Assembly (NCBI RefSeq): GCF_047675955.1
Contig: NC_132904.1
Coordinates: forward strand, 85,193,447-85,257,446
Source of the DNA: Chlorocebus sabaeus
Taxonomy: Eukaryota; Chordata; Mammalia; Primates; Cercopithecidae
Length of the DNA stretch: 64,000 nucleotides
Direction: 5' to 3'
Translations under genes and position numbers: made by a program
Notes under the pieces: model-generated
What the model was told of the DNA's origin: nothing
The model's input: the letters and a program-made list of their open reading frames with translations, nothing else
Databases searched by the model: none
In this document: one piece after another, positions 1 through 12,000 of the stretch
How positions within the stretch are numbered: position 1 is the stretch's first letter
How the letters are laid out: each line of letters starts with the position of its first letter

Positions 1-890
1 TAAGTACACAAACATAGAATAGACCGTAGAAGGATATATGCTCCCTCAAGAGAGGAAAGAAATCTGCTTTCTTCAGAAACTAGATAGAACTGTTGAAATA
101 TGAAATTAGCTACAAATTTGAAATTATGAGCCATAAGTGGCAATGCTTTTGTTTCTCACATATTTTGCCATAAAAAATGAAAACAAAGGAAATGAGTAAG
201 CATTTGAGGATTTGGGGCAGAGTAAGAAGGATCTGAAGTGGGAGAGAAGCACACATATTCTCACGCTGTTGCAATCATTTCTGGATTTCATTGACCAGTG
301 TATTTCATTGACCCACACTCCAGTATTCCTCCCTTCCCCTTCTACCCAAATAGGAACTGATATGGGATTGCTGGGTTCTTGTTTTATGAAGCAATTACAT
401 TTTTAAAAAAATCACAAGCCAACCTTAGCTATCTCCATCATTTCCCAAAAGAACAAACTGATAACAGAAACATAGGATGAACATGACTTCAGAGGGAGAA
501 AGCTTTATGAATAACTCACTACATTGTTTCTGTTTTTATCACTTTGTTGCTGGTATGTCACAACCTCTCTGTGGACTAGAATTGGGTAATGGACCAGGAT
601 TTCAAGCCCACTCCCTCACTGAATTCTGGTGTTCCAGCATCATGGATAAAGACACCTATACCACAAACTAACAAAAACATATCAGAGCAAGTATTTACTC
701 TAGTAAGATTTTAGATAATTTATTACTATTTATATCATTCAAAAATTTGAACATGTTTTATGTTCAATTTGCATTTTCCTCCTATGCAAATGCATATAGG
801 TTTCTTCTTACACAATGTAGGATAAGTCAGTTCCAAAAAAAAATCCTTTATCAAGTTTTACAAACGTTAACCTTTGCAGGCACAGATGTT

Positions 891-953
891 TGATAGATAG
901 ATGATGTAGATATACATATAGATATAGGTATAGGTATAGATATAGATAGATGT
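891..953. repeat. Degenerate GATA/TAGATA microsatellite
   Basis: A run of GATA, TAGATA and TAGGTA units with several interruptions. The imperfect units suggest an old, stable tract. Confidence 0.85.
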
Positions 954-1099
954 AGTATATGCTGACTCTACCTGGTTATTAGAATCTAGATTCTTTTTGG
1001 ACATGTTACAAATAATATTAACCCACACCCTTATGTTAAACCCTTAGTTATCTTATCATTTATAATGTTCAATTGCAATTTTTGTTGGCATTACTATCT

Positions 1100-1235
1100 C
1101 CCTTCCAAGACAGTAAACATTTGAGGGCAGGAACTAGCTTTCTCCATCTTGATATCCTGACAACTAAAGCAAAATTTGGTCCATTCTTAGTCTCTTATAA
1201 GTATTTGTTGAATGTTTGAATGAATGGCTCTACTT
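1100..1235 (+). repeat. L2 LINE 3' end
   Basis: GAGGGCAGGAACTAGC..., then a GTATTTGTTGAATG...AATGAATG tail. This is the typical 3' terminus of L2, which ends in TGAATGAA-type units. Confidence 0.7.
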
Positions 1236-1744
1236 AGGTTACGTTTCCTGAAACAACACAATTATATATAGCAAATACATGGTACTATTTTATGGTTTTT
1301 GATGGAAGTAGTAACTCAATCTGTCCTTCAACACTCATTTATTCATTCTTTGTACATATATGAAACCGTTACTCTCTGCTTCCACTGTGCTAACTACTCT
1401 GGATAAAAGAAATGGGCAGAATGTAGTCACTGTATTCAAGGATGTCAGAAATAGTTCCATTCTGGAGTTCATGTGATCTTTTTAGCACAATGCCTTATGG
1501 AAATACATTCAATTTTTTGAATGATACAAATATAAATGATCTAATCACATAAAATATCACTAAATACTTGCTCTGATACGTTCTTCCTAATGAGACTAAA
1601 ACCCGTTTGTCACCGTAAGTGGTAATATCCACTCTACTTATGTAAGAGTCCTCCCCTCTAACAAATTACAGACACTATCCCCATGACATGGTTTACTTAA
1701 ATTGGAGCCTTAGCCTTATGCATTTTAAATGAAACAATAAATCT

Positions 1745-1750
1745 GCTTAC
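1745..1750 (-). promoter_or_regulatory. GRM5: 5' splice donor of the GRM5 exon
   Basis: On the minus strand the exon ends ...TGTGATA and is followed by GTAAGC, a good match to the U2 donor consensus. Using this donor leaves the codon split after its first base, and an A joined to GT from the next exon would restore the expected Ser. An alternative donor 6 bases upstream (GTGATA) is weaker. If translation read through the donor, it would add only 8 residues before a stop at about 1725, so intron retention would give a truncated extracellular fragment. Confidence 0.85.
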
Positions 1751-1986
1751 TATCACAAGTCTTGTTGTATTTGCTGTTCTCCTGTGGAAACCCTTCCAGT
1801 CGGCACTGAAAACGATGCTGCCAAAATTCTTGAAACCAAGGGTTTCGATGGTTTGTTTCTGGCCGGAGCTTCAGATAATAATCATCAAACCACTTGACAT
1901 CGGGAGACTGGAGCTTGATTGTGATGCCACCAACAGCTTCTCGCTGATATCCATCTGTCACATCATACCTGTCAGCCCAGCCATCA
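1751..1986 (-). CDS. GRM5: GRM5 internal coding exon, glutamate-binding domain (partial gene)
   Basis: This is one internal exon of metabotropic glutamate receptor 5, a class C G-protein-coupled receptor of postsynaptic membranes that couples to Gq and phospholipase C. Read on the minus strand it starts with the last base of a Ser codon, has 78 full codons (DGWADRYDV at the start, YNKTCD at the end) and ends with the first base of the next codon. With human numbering recalled from the family, these are residues 305-382 of the extracellular Venus-flytrap domain. The first residue, Asp305, contacts the amino group of glutamate; Lys396, another ligand contact, falls in the next exon, outside the window. 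Cys365 and Cys381, a known disulfide pair, are both here. The conserved block NPWFQEFWQHRFQCRL is intact. There are no stops or frameshifts. PETNHRNPWF and EGFPQEN fit primate GRM5; rodent GRM5, as I recall it, has Leu and Ala at two of these sites. GRM1 is excluded by many mismatches. Residue 382 is Asp rather than the expected Asn. Confidence 0.97.
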
Positions 1987-2019
1987 CTGTGGGGAAATAA
2001 AAAACCCCTCAGCTTAGAA
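1987..2019 (-). promoter_or_regulatory. GRM5: 3' splice acceptor, polypyrimidine tract and candidate branch point
   Basis: The minus strand reads GGGGTTTTTTATTTCCCCACAG directly before the exon in segments: a T/C-rich tract ending in CACAG, with the AG at 1987-1988. A TTCTAAG motif at 2013-2019 could supply the branch-point adenosine, about 27 bases from the acceptor. The AG places the exon in the frame that continues the conserved ...GlySer-AspGlyTrp sequence, which fixes this boundary. Confidence 0.85.
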
Positions 2020-4897
2020 CAGACATCTCCTAAGCAAATGAATCAATTTGCTTTCCTTTTGACGAGATTAGTCATTAAATGGAAACCTTAGGCCACATGA
2101 TGGTCCAATATTACACCGAGGTGATTATTGATATAGCAGCTTGTTAGAATAAAAAGTGCAATAACACCATGGAAACTTTGGGTCTAAGAGTGCTAAAAGG
2201 AACTAATTTCACTTACCTTAAACTGCAGAGAATAACCTGAAGATTCTGGCAGAATTTTACTGGTTGCAAAATATAGTATACACATGGAAGCTGCATAATA
2301 TCATCATTCATATTTTTAATTGACATTTAATAGCCAGGTCAAGTTAACTTTGAATACATTATTTTCTTTGGCTTTATAATAGTAATTATAATGATAATAA
2401 AATAAGAATAAAAAATATCATCCAACATGTCTAATATTAATCATCCTGTGAGACAACATTTTTGTTCGAATTTTACAAGTGAATAATAGGTTTAAAAAAC
2501 CGTTTGCTGATTATGGTTACTCTATTATATGTTGATTTGCCAAGCCTCAAACTGAAATCTTTGTAGTCCATAGTCCATACACTCTTTCCTATGGAATTTC
2601 TAAAATACATTAAAAATGTACATCTGAAATCACATTTTATATTAGAGTGCCCAAAAGAACTTCTGAACAGTGTGCCATCAAAAGTGGTGAAGGGATCATA
2701 CTTCTCAACATAACTATCATTCTATGCACTGATCACTCAAAGTTATTTAGGAATTTTAAGATAAAAGGATTTGAAATCAGAAGGTTCATATTATAATGCT
2801 AGAGGAAAGTATAACAGAATAAGAAAAAAGTCTTCTACAATGATTTGGAAAATACATGAAATATAGTATTGGAAATAAAAACAAAAGGCATGAAAAGATG
2901 TTTGTATAAAATTTGGATACACCCTAGGGCATCTAAGGAAGAAGGAAACTGACTTGTCCTTCTTCACTGCCACGGATCGGATATACACAGTTTGTGCTGT
3001 ATGTCTGCTGAAATCCAGTGGTACTATCTTTCCCTGGAAGAAGTGCAAGTGCTCATTAAAGAAGTATGAGGAAAGGGACAATTTGACTAAATCACGAGTA
3101 ACCTCAAAGAGAGAAGAGAAGGAATATAGAGAGATCTAAGGGGAAGAACAGACTAGAGCCTCCTAAATGCAAAGCAGGAAAAAGTGTTAGGAGGTGAGCT
3201 GGGGGTAGGGGCAGTGGGTACTAGGGAGAGGACGTGGGAAGAGATTTACACTACCAATCACTGCTTACCTCAGTGATATTCAAATATTTCCATTTAACAG
3301 AATGTTAATTTATTTTTACTTTCCTTTCATTGCATTTTTGCCCTAAACATTTTTTTTACTATGCAGAAAGCATGGTCCAATATTTTGCATAAAAAGTCAG
3401 TGCCAAGAAAGTATTATGTAAGTAATTAATTTAAATTATACAGAAAGCATGCACTTTTTCCAGTATGCTCTGCTGTACCAACTTTGATATAAATATTAAT
3501 AATTGTGAGTTATTCCAAAGGTCATATATTACTCATTAAGATATCATAAGGGCTTGAGGTGACTTGAGATATTAGCTAGGGCATCAGTGGGTGGAGAGAA
3601 GGGAAAAACCAAACAAAAATAACACTTTTTTTTTCTCTAAGTCCTCCTTGGCAAAAAGATATTTCATTAAAAATTACCTATAGTGAAATTTCAAAAACTT
3701 TTGTGGCAGATCAAGAAAAAAAAATAGTAATGTAGTATGTTTTGTCCCAGTGTTGAATTTGGTTACTTCACACATTATCTTCCCTCAAGTTTCCCATTTT
3801 CAGCTCCAGAAGATTTTATTTAAAGCTGACAAGATGAAATGAAGTAGGCTTGTTTGCCTCATTTTCTCCTCTGTTTTGGAGGGTTTATTATATCACTGAG
3901 ATGAGAGTGTGGGTCTCATTGGCACTCAAGGAGCTGCATGGGCGTGTTGCAAATGGGACAGGAAGCTGTTTGTCAAGAAGAGCCCCATTCTCCAAGGAAG
4001 TGGGAATTTAAATTGCTCCTTTTAACATTAGCTCGCTCTTATGTAACACTATGATTATGAATATTACATAAGAAATGTAAGTTTATAATGGCTCCAATTT
4101 ACCCTTCACAGTTCATTCATTGAATTTAACAGGGATTGTAAAAAGTTTGTCTTGATAAACTTTTTTGCAAGTGATATTTCCATAAAAGAAAACTGTCAGG
4201 ATGAGAGTGATAGTTTACTCATTTCTCATCATGTACTTTCTCTTTTTTTTTTTTTTTTTTTTGAGGTATTTATCTTTTCTGTAAGTTTAATAATTTAGAA
4301 AACTATGATGTTTTATTATTAGTCTTACAAGTTAGAGTTGTGAGTTTAAAATAATTTTTGTTTCAGATGTTGCCAATTAACAGCAAAATATAAATCATAA
4401 AGGAGATAGTATAGAAACAGAAAATCCCAATATCTATGTGACAAAACAGGGTCATGCTATTTAAAATTTTTGGATAATATCTGCTATGTTGATTCCCCAA
4501 AAAACAGTTTAACACTGGCTAAATTAGAGGGTGGTGTATTGACTTTAGCTTATTAAATATTAACATTTTTTATAATTATGTTTTTAATATTTGCATTAAG
4601 ATGATAGGGCATCTCTAAGTATGATGCAATAAATTGAGCAGTAAAATGAAATGCAAAGAAAAAACCTTTCTACCACCTAAAGCTTTCTATTACTTTGATA
4701 GAGTGGACCTTCAATATTCTAGTACTGGGTGACATATATTTTACCAAAGCAAGAGAAAACAGGGATAAAGATAGGGAAGGAAACTAACATTTACTAAAAA
4801 TCCACCACATTTAAGTCACTTTACTAGATTTATTATTTGTCCACCCATTCAATTTCTCCCTCTTCTCACTGGTGGGCATTTTGTCCAACTCATAATC
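1987..4897. other. Intronic sequence with no recognised element
   Basis: AT-rich, with a purine-rich patch at 3090-3240 and a run of about 20 T at 4243-4262. I see no transposon ends, open reading frame or RNA fold that I can name. Diverged L2 or MIR fragments may be present below my detection limit. Confidence 0.6.
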
Positions 4898-4915
4898 CAT
4901 TTTATTCTTTTCTTT

Positions 4916-5236
4916 TTTATTTTTATTTTTATTTATTTATTTTTTTTTTTTGAGACGGAGTCTTGCTCTGTCGCCCAGGCTGGAATGCAGTGGCCGGATC
5001 TCAGCTCACTGCAAGCTCCGCCTCCTGAGTTTTCGCCATTCTCCTGCCTCAGCCTCCCGAGTAGCTGGGACTACAGGCGCCCGCCACCTTGCCCGGCTAT
5101 TTTTTTTTTGTATTTTTTAGTAGAGACGGGGTTTCACTGTGTTAGCCAGGATGGTCTCGATCTCCTGACCTCGTGATCCGCCCGTCTCGGCCTCCCAAAG
5201 TGCTGGGATTACAGGCTTGAGCCACCGCGCCCGGCC
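4916..5236 (-). mobile_element. Young full-length AluY (Old World monkey subtype)
   Basis: Full-length Alu on the minus strand, with T tract on the left and GGCCGGGCGC-type head on the right. It carries the CCGGCCACT variant seen in Old World monkey AluY. An 18-bp target duplication starting CATTTTATTC lies at 4898-4915 and 5237-5254, almost perfectly conserved. Most CpG sites are intact, in keeping with a recent insertion. Confidence 0.95.
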
Positions 5237-5271
5237 CATTTTATTCTTTTCTTTCCAGTTGTTTGAATATA

Positions 5272-6230
5272 CAGTTGGTCATCATTATTTACAGGTTCTG
5301 TATTTACAAATTTAACTGCTTGCTGAAGTTTATTTGCAATACCAGAATCAATATTGGTGGCATTTTTGCAGTCGTTCATGGGCATGCAGAGAGTGGCACA
5401 CATTTGAGACTACTGAAGTGCACGTCCCCATCTGAGGTTGAAAAGGGTAACTCTCTGCTTTCTTGTTTCAGTTCTCATACTACAAAAAAAGTATCCTTTT
5501 CAGTATCTATTTAGTGCCATCTTTTGCAGGTTTGTGTTATTGGTGATTTTACTGTTTAACTTGGCCTCCAAGAATAAAGCCTGATGTGTTATCTAGGGTT
5601 TCTAAACATAAGATGGCTGTAATATACATAGAAAATACAGTCAGCCCTTCATAACTGTGGGTTCCATATTCACAGATTTCATCAATAATTAATTGAAAAT
5701 ATTTGGAATAATAAAAAATACAAATAAAAACCAAGACAGTACAATAACTATTTATATAACATGTATATTAGGGATAATAATTAATCTAGAGATGATTTAA
5801 AGTATAATGGAGGATGTGTACAGGTTACAAGTAAAAACTAAGCTACCTGATACAAGAGACCTGAGCATCTTTAGATTTTGGTATTAGTGGGGTAAGGGGA
5901 GGAAGTGTTCTGGAACCAATGCTCTGCAAATATCAAGGGACTAGGGATAACTGTATATAGACAATACATATGTTAAAAAAGATGCATGAATAAAGTGTTG
6001 TTACTGCAAGTTCAATGTTAGTGAGTCAACAATATATATTAAATAAGGTGTCTTTAAATAAGAACACACATAAAGCAAGGTTATGTTTTGACTAGTTGAT
6101 GAACATGTTGTGACTAAAGACTCACAGCAACCTAAGCTTGTATTTCCTCTAGGAGTAATGGTCATTATTCACTAATTTACTGTTTGCTGTATGTTTATAG
6201 AACATTACTGTGCATAATAAAAATTGGCTG
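5272..6230 (+). mobile_element. Tigger-family DNA transposon fragment (Tigger3-like), interrupted
   Basis: Starts CAGTTGGTCATC and ends ATTGGCTG, so the ends are degenerate terminal inverted repeats flanked by the TA duplication typical of pogo/Tigger elements. The interior resembles an internally deleted Tigger3 element. It is split by a MER2 at 5638-5953. No transposase reading frame survives. Confidence 0.75.
5638..5953. mobile_element. MER2 (Tigger-derived MITE) nested in Tigger
   Basis: CAGTCAGCCCTTCATAACTG at the left, GGGATAACTG at the right, about 316 bp, flanked by TA on both sides. The body has the MER2 hallmark AATCTAGAGATGATTTAAAG. It sits inside a related Tigger element, so it inserted later. 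Confidence 0.85.
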
Positions 6231-6913
6231 TAATTATATATAATCTTAATCTGGATTTTTTTTTAGTCAGGTTTGTAGCCTTTCTTTGGCTATGGAAGCA
6301 GAATAACTTGAACATTTAAAATAGAAAAAGCATTCTTAACTTACTTAGCTTGGCTTAACTAAAGGAGGATTCTTTGTACATATGTACTGGATTCTCAAAA
6401 CACCTCACTAGCAGATACTTAGATCCTTTAAATATTCCCTGCAGACATCTTAAGGGCATGCTAATCTAGCAAGAATTTACTTTCACTTTTTTCCCAAGAT
6501 TGCATTACCAAAAATATACTCTCTTTCTCTACAATCTACTCTTCCCCTTTCTCCTTTCAACCCTAATTCCTATGATTTCTCATAATGAGAAACTCATGAA
6601 AGCTTAATTTTTCTTCATTTTCAACAGACAGTTCTTGTTTAAAACAAAATTGACTCTTGAATTACCCTGCTACTTTTTTTTCCTAGGTCTCTATAACTGT
6701 CCTTCTTTTCTTCAACATTTATTAGAAAATAATCTTAGACTAAATTATTTTGTCACAATCAATAGTCCCAGTATCTCACTGGTATAGAAAAGAGGTTTAT
6801 TTCAGCCTTTATATTCACTGCAGATGGCCTATAACTCTGTTCTATGTCATCTTCATTTTGAATTTCAAATCTAAAAGAATAGTGTGTTTCTGGGACATAC
6901 AAATCTTGTAGAG

Positions 6914-7187
6914 CAGGAGTCCCCAAACCCCAGGTTTCAGACCAGTACCTGTCCGTGGCCTGTTAGGAACCTGGCTGCACAGTAGGAGGTGAGCCCTGGG
7001 TGAGTGAGCATTACCTCCTGAGCTCTGTCGCCTGTTAGATCTAATGCAGAGACATTAGATTATCATAGGATGGTGAATCCTATAGCGAACTGTACATGTG
7101 AGTGAGCTAGGTTGTAAGCTCCTTATAAGATGGAACAGTTTCATCCATGAAACCAGTCCCTGGTGCCAAAAACGTTGGGGACTGCTA
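6914..7187 (+). mobile_element. MER1-type hAT-Charlie MITE
   Basis: Left end CAGGAGTCCCCAAACCCC and right end TTGGGGACTGCT are degenerate inverted repeats of MER1A/B. An 8-bp duplication TTGTAGAG / TTGTAGAA lies at 6906-6913 and 7188-7195, the size expected of hAT transposition. Confidence 0.9.
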
Positions 7188-7479
7188 TTGTAGAAGGAAA
7201 AACAGATATGATAGGGGAATCATACAATGGTTCTTAAGATTCTGCTTAAAAGTGGCACATGTTATTTCTGCTCACATTTCACTGACTGAACAAATCACAT
7301 GGCTAAACCTGACTTGAATGGGACAGGCATCAACGGTTTTTCCTATGGAGAGGAGCAGTGAATATTTTGAAGAAAATGCAACTGACAATTTCAACTATGT
7401 GTTGAAATCGTATTGAAACTGAGAAGAAACATGAGTTAAATAGGTTTTAGAGACTATGCTCCAGCAGTTCACAAGTCTA

Positions 7480-8120
7480 GTGGAGAGATGAGAAAGGAGG
7501 ACAGACATAAATAAGTGACCACATACAAATGATTATTATGGGCATGTGCTAAAAGCAGTGGGAGAGCAGATCAATAAATAATTGACCAACACTTCTTAGG
7601 GAGATAAGATTTGAACTAAGTTTGAAAAGTGTGGACAATAGAGCGATACCAGCATTTTGAAATATTGTTTTCTATATATTGAAAAAAAATGTTAATCAAG
7701 GAATAGTGAATACGGAGCATTGCATCTATGTAGGGTGCACAGGTCAGAGAAGTAATGAGAGGGTGAGCTGAAGAGAATCAGTTGTGAATCTTCTTTTGTG
7801 CCATCCTAAAGATTTCCAACTTTGTCATGCAGGTAGTGGGGAGCCAGTGATGGCTTTTAAAGTGGGAAATGATACAAAGACATGATGAGAAGTAGATGAA
7901 CTCTGCTAAAAGCTTACATGACAGATCAGAGCTGTTGGAGATGAAGGTTAGGGAATCAAGTTAGAAAATATGTTGCAATGGTCAATGAAGCCAATGGAGA
8001 ATTGAATTAAGGGAGTGGCAGTAAGAATGAAGAGCCCTATTTATAAGGAATCTTAAGGTAGAACCTCTGAACTTGTGGGGCATAGAAGGTAAAGGAGCAT
8101 TTTAATGGTTTGTGGGAGGA
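7480..8120 (-). repeat. L2 LINE fragment, antisense
   Basis: Resembles the reverse complement of the L2 3' region, with phrases such as GGGAGCCAGTGATGGCTTTTAAA and a diverged AATGGTCAATGAAGCCAATGG. Strongly diverged; boundaries approximate. Confidence 0.55.
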
Positions 8121-10633
8121 GAATAACAACATTGCATGTAGCTCCATGTCCTAGGCTGCACAGTAAGTGAAGAGAACAGGTTTTGTGTGAAAAAGGAAGA
8201 AAATGAATATGAGTTGGGATCTGTGATGTTCAGATTTATCTTTATATGATCTCTCACATTTCTGTTTCTCCTGGATTTCTACATATTATCTCCATATGCA
8301 ACTGGTTTGAATGTTAAAAATGCAAGTTAACATTGTTCTTACCTGTGGTTCCAGTATATTAACCTACTCTTTTTTATTGTATGTATGTTTTTGCATGCAG
8401 TGCAATAGCTGTTGGCACTCAAAAATATGAGAAACAATGGTAATTATACATCTGTAAAGATTTATACCTTATACCATTGTATGCTTATACTAAAAGTATT
8501 TTAACTTTATAATTATTTCTATCATTCATTATATTAAATTTATGAAATATAAAGCAGACCAATAGTTATAAAATAATTATGGTAGGATTTAACAACCAAT
8601 AGGCTTAATATCACAATCTATTTTTGCTAGAGTGTGAAAGCTCTTGAGTTCTATATGCTAACAGGAATATGTAAAAATAAATCTTAGACAATTATGAAGA
8701 AAAAAGTCTAAGGATTATGGAATGTTAGGGCAGCAATGCTAAATAATTTAAAAATCTATCTCCGTTAATGAAATATAAACCCATAAAATGCAGACAATAC
8801 AATTTTTTACTTCTTTCTTTCTTCATTTCCTATCAATATATGTTATAAGTTATTGCTATGGAAAACAGAAAAATACACACAGCACTGAAAATTGCATTAA
8901 ATGATCCTTTAATAACAGTCTCAATGTTTTACTCATTTCAATGTATTAATTCACTAAACATTTGAACGCCTCCTCTGTGCCAGACACTGGTAGGTTCCAG
9001 GCCATGCCCTCAAGGAGTAAACAGTCCATTAGGCATGACCTGCCTGAAGGGGCATTGCCAGCTTCCAGTCCATTGCGTTTTTCTCATTTATCCTTCAAAT
9101 TAAACATTCCCTTTCCTTTTTATTCAATCTTTCCATAAACAGTAGAAATCATTAGATTTCCAGTCACTGAATTATTTACTGAAAATTACATTCCTGTCTT
9201 GCCTCCCTAAGATTATTCTCTGATCACCTCAATTAGTATTCTGGATATTTCCAAGTTCTTAATTCTTACATTTATAATCTCTTGATTTATTTATATGGCA
9301 GACTAATTATATACAATAGGTATAGATTTCACTAGTTGAACTCTCAAATGGCAACATGGTTATTTATTAACACTACAACTCCATGGAGATTTTAGGAAGG
9401 CATCCCATGGTGCTACCTGCCATAGGCAAACAACCTAAGTACATTCTGTACCCAAAAGAGCAATACCAGTCTAAAAATGTTGGAATCTGAATGAATATTC
9501 CTAGAAGTTAGTGGTCATTAAACTTGTGTCAGGAAATGTTACTATGTGTGGGGCATGCTAGGCCCACACAGTTATTCTTGCCCACTGAAATCATTAGTTA
9601 TGCTTATCATGATGAAACTGGTACTGCTGAGACAAACCTCACATATTCTGTTCATCGGAGACATAGAACATTGATTCTTATTCCCTAGATATGTTATAGT
9701 TTCACATTCCTAAGCCTTTGAGTATGCTATTCCTTCTGCACAGAGTGCCATTCTTTTAACTCCTCACATGTTTTCTGATTTGATAAAATGTAATTCATCA
9801 AGCAGACAGATTTAGCTTGAATGCAACTTATCAAAAAGCTCCTCTGGGCTTAATGGTTCCTTCTGCTCTGCTTCTAAAATACAGTGACATTCATTGCTTT
9901 ATTCACTGAACAAGTATTGTGTAACTAATCTAAATGTGTGGATATAGTGGTGAACAAGGAAGGCAAGATTTCTGCTCTCCTAGAGGTAACATGATGCTTT
10001 TAGTTTTGCAATTGTCATTGTATTAAAGATAGCTACATTTATTTTTGCTCCCCCAAAGTAGACTATAAATTTTATACTTTGCACATCTTTGTATCCTTAA
10101 TGCTTATTATAATGTTCAGTACATACCAAATACTCAAGAAATGTTTAATATAACTTGTTTAAAAATTAGGTTTTAAAAGGAAAACTTCAAATAACACAGA
10201 TTTCTTTTCAGATAACTACATCTACTCATTTGTTAATTGCGAAAACAACACTGTCAAATGTGCCTTATAAAATGACTCTGAAAGGCTGAGTTGATTCCCC
10301 CCTGCAGAATGGTCCTCTCCATTATCTACCTGATGTTATTAAGGTTAATGAGTGTATTCATTAGGCTGCATCTCAGTATTTTTTTTCAAAATCTGTTTGC
10401 AACCCACATAATTATTATGGAAACTGCTGTTCTACCCACATGTAATCATCATCCTGCCAAATCTCTTACCAATAGCATTTTAACAGATATTTTTGGATTT
10501 TTAAAAATTCTAATAGTGGGAGTCTACTGACTACTAGGCTGTTTTCGTATAATATTGCTCCCTGCACCCCAGGAAGAGCAGGAAGTCTCAAATCTCTATA
10601 CACTAGTGAAAATCAAGGAAAAATATTGAGACT
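8121..10633. other. Intron with only short L2-like fragments
   Basis: Two L2-like patches are visible: 8940-9030 (antisense, GTGCCAGACACTGGTAGG) and 9890-10160 (antisense, then sense 3'-end-like). The rest, including 9060-9880 and 10170-10630, shows nothing I can name. Confidence 0.5.
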
Positions 10634-10777
10634 CTATTTTGTTTTATTTTATTTATTTATTAGATACAGTCTCACTGTGTTGCCCGGGATGGATTCAAAC
10701 TCCTAGGTTCAAGCAGTCATCACACCTCAGCCTCGGGAGTAGCTAGGACTACAGGCCTTTGCCACTATGCCTGGCTT
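10634..10777 (-). mobile_element. Alu monomer (FLAM/FRAM-like)
   Basis: About 140 bp matching a single Alu arm on the minus strand (CTCACTGTGTTGCCCGGGATGG ... GCCACTATGCCTGGC, in parts). It lacks the second arm, so it is either a fossil monomer or a truncated AluJ. Confidence 0.75.
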
Positions 10778-11374
10778 TGAAATTTTAAATTAAGGTTCTT
10801 ATGAATATACCCCAGCCAACACCAATGAATTAATTCCAAAAAGAATCAAAATTTAGAACTGTTGAGAAAAAGATAATGTTATCAACTGAAAATCAACTTA
10901 TTTCTGAGGTGTATAAATCTCAATATTTCTCATCTCAAAGGATTCATAAAAAGTAAGTAGAGGTAGATTGGAGGAGTGATATTAGAACATTCAAAAGAAG
11001 GGAAAAAGTCAGGAACTTGAAATTTGTCAACTGTATACCATAAGGTAATTTTCATTGTATGGCTTTTTCTAAAGTTCTGCAGGCCTTAGAGATAATTATT
11101 AGCGCTAGTTTTTACATCTGAGGAAACTGAAGGATGAAATAACTTTATAACTAAGGAAATCTGAGGGATTAAATAACCTACTCAAAACCCCACGGCAAAT
11201 GTAGAGGGGATATAAACTCAGATCTTGCAAATTCCAAAACTCCAGCACATTTCATACTTCATAAACCTGCTAAGTAATGACATACAGTAATGACAGCAGA
11301 GAACTGTGTCTTGATGAATTTTATTTAAGTGACTGACATGTATTGGAAAACAGGGATCAGATTGTAATCTGAAA
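10778..11374. other. Intron with no firmly recognised element
   Basis: The part 11060-11240 (GAGGAAACTGAAGGATGAAATAAC, in segments, then CTACTCAAAACCCCACGGCAAA) resembles an antisense MIR. The remainder is unassigned. Confidence 0.45.
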
Positions 11375-12000
11375 ATGTGTAGGTAAGATTCTAAAATGGC
11401 AACCAAGATCTCTGATCTTTGGGATATACACACCTGTCTTAGTTATTCAATCAAACACTCATCTGGATAAGTGCTTCTCTGGAACGATTTTAAAGATGTA
11501 TTTTAGGTTCCAAACAAGCTGACTTTAAAATAGGGATACTACCCTCTATGAATCTGATCTAACTAGGTGAGTCCTGAAACGGACTGGTTATTTCTGATAA
11601 CAAAGATTCAAATGATAGGGACTTGACATGAGAGAGCTGGAGGAGAATCTCCATTGTTGGCTTTCCTGATGGAGGGAGCTACAGGGAATGGAATGCAGGT
11701 GGCCTCTCAGAAATGAGTATGGCCTCCAGCAAACAACCAGCACCAGAAGAAGACTCAAGCATACACCCACAGACCACCAAATTCAGCCAAAAACTTGAAT
11801 GTATTTGGAAGCAGATTCTCCCACAAAGCCTCCAAAAAGAAATGCAGTTCACCAATACCCTGACTACAGCCTGTTTGACCCAGAGCAGAGAACCCAGTTG
11901 CCATACACAGTCCCCTGACATCCAGAAAGTATGAAATAATACATACAGTTTGCTTTAAGCTGCTAATTTTGTTATAATTTGTTACACAACAATATCAAGT
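11375..12000 (+). mobile_element. MLT1-type MaLR LTR (solo, diverged)
   Basis: Opens with TTCTAAAATGGCAACCAAGA and ends with a TTTAAGCTGCTAATTTTGTT...TTGTTACACAACAAT motif, the characteristic MLT1 3' end. The middle has GGAATGCAG...GCCTCCAG and GATTCTCCC...AGCCTCC blocks. Small open frames here are chance. Confidence 0.75.

Larger units (their letters stand above)
1..1744 (-). other. GRM5: GRM5 intron downstream of the exon (partial)
   Basis: This is the start of the intron following the exon. Positions 1-890 and 1240-1744 show no recognisable element, apart from a short stretch near 1325-1440 that resembles the antisense L2 3' region (ATTCATTC... GTGCTAACTACTCTGG). No exon-like block is present. 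Confidence 0.8.

Noticed and set aside
4238..4262. T run as the tail of a retrotransposed element
   Set aside because: No recognisable element body follows on either side.
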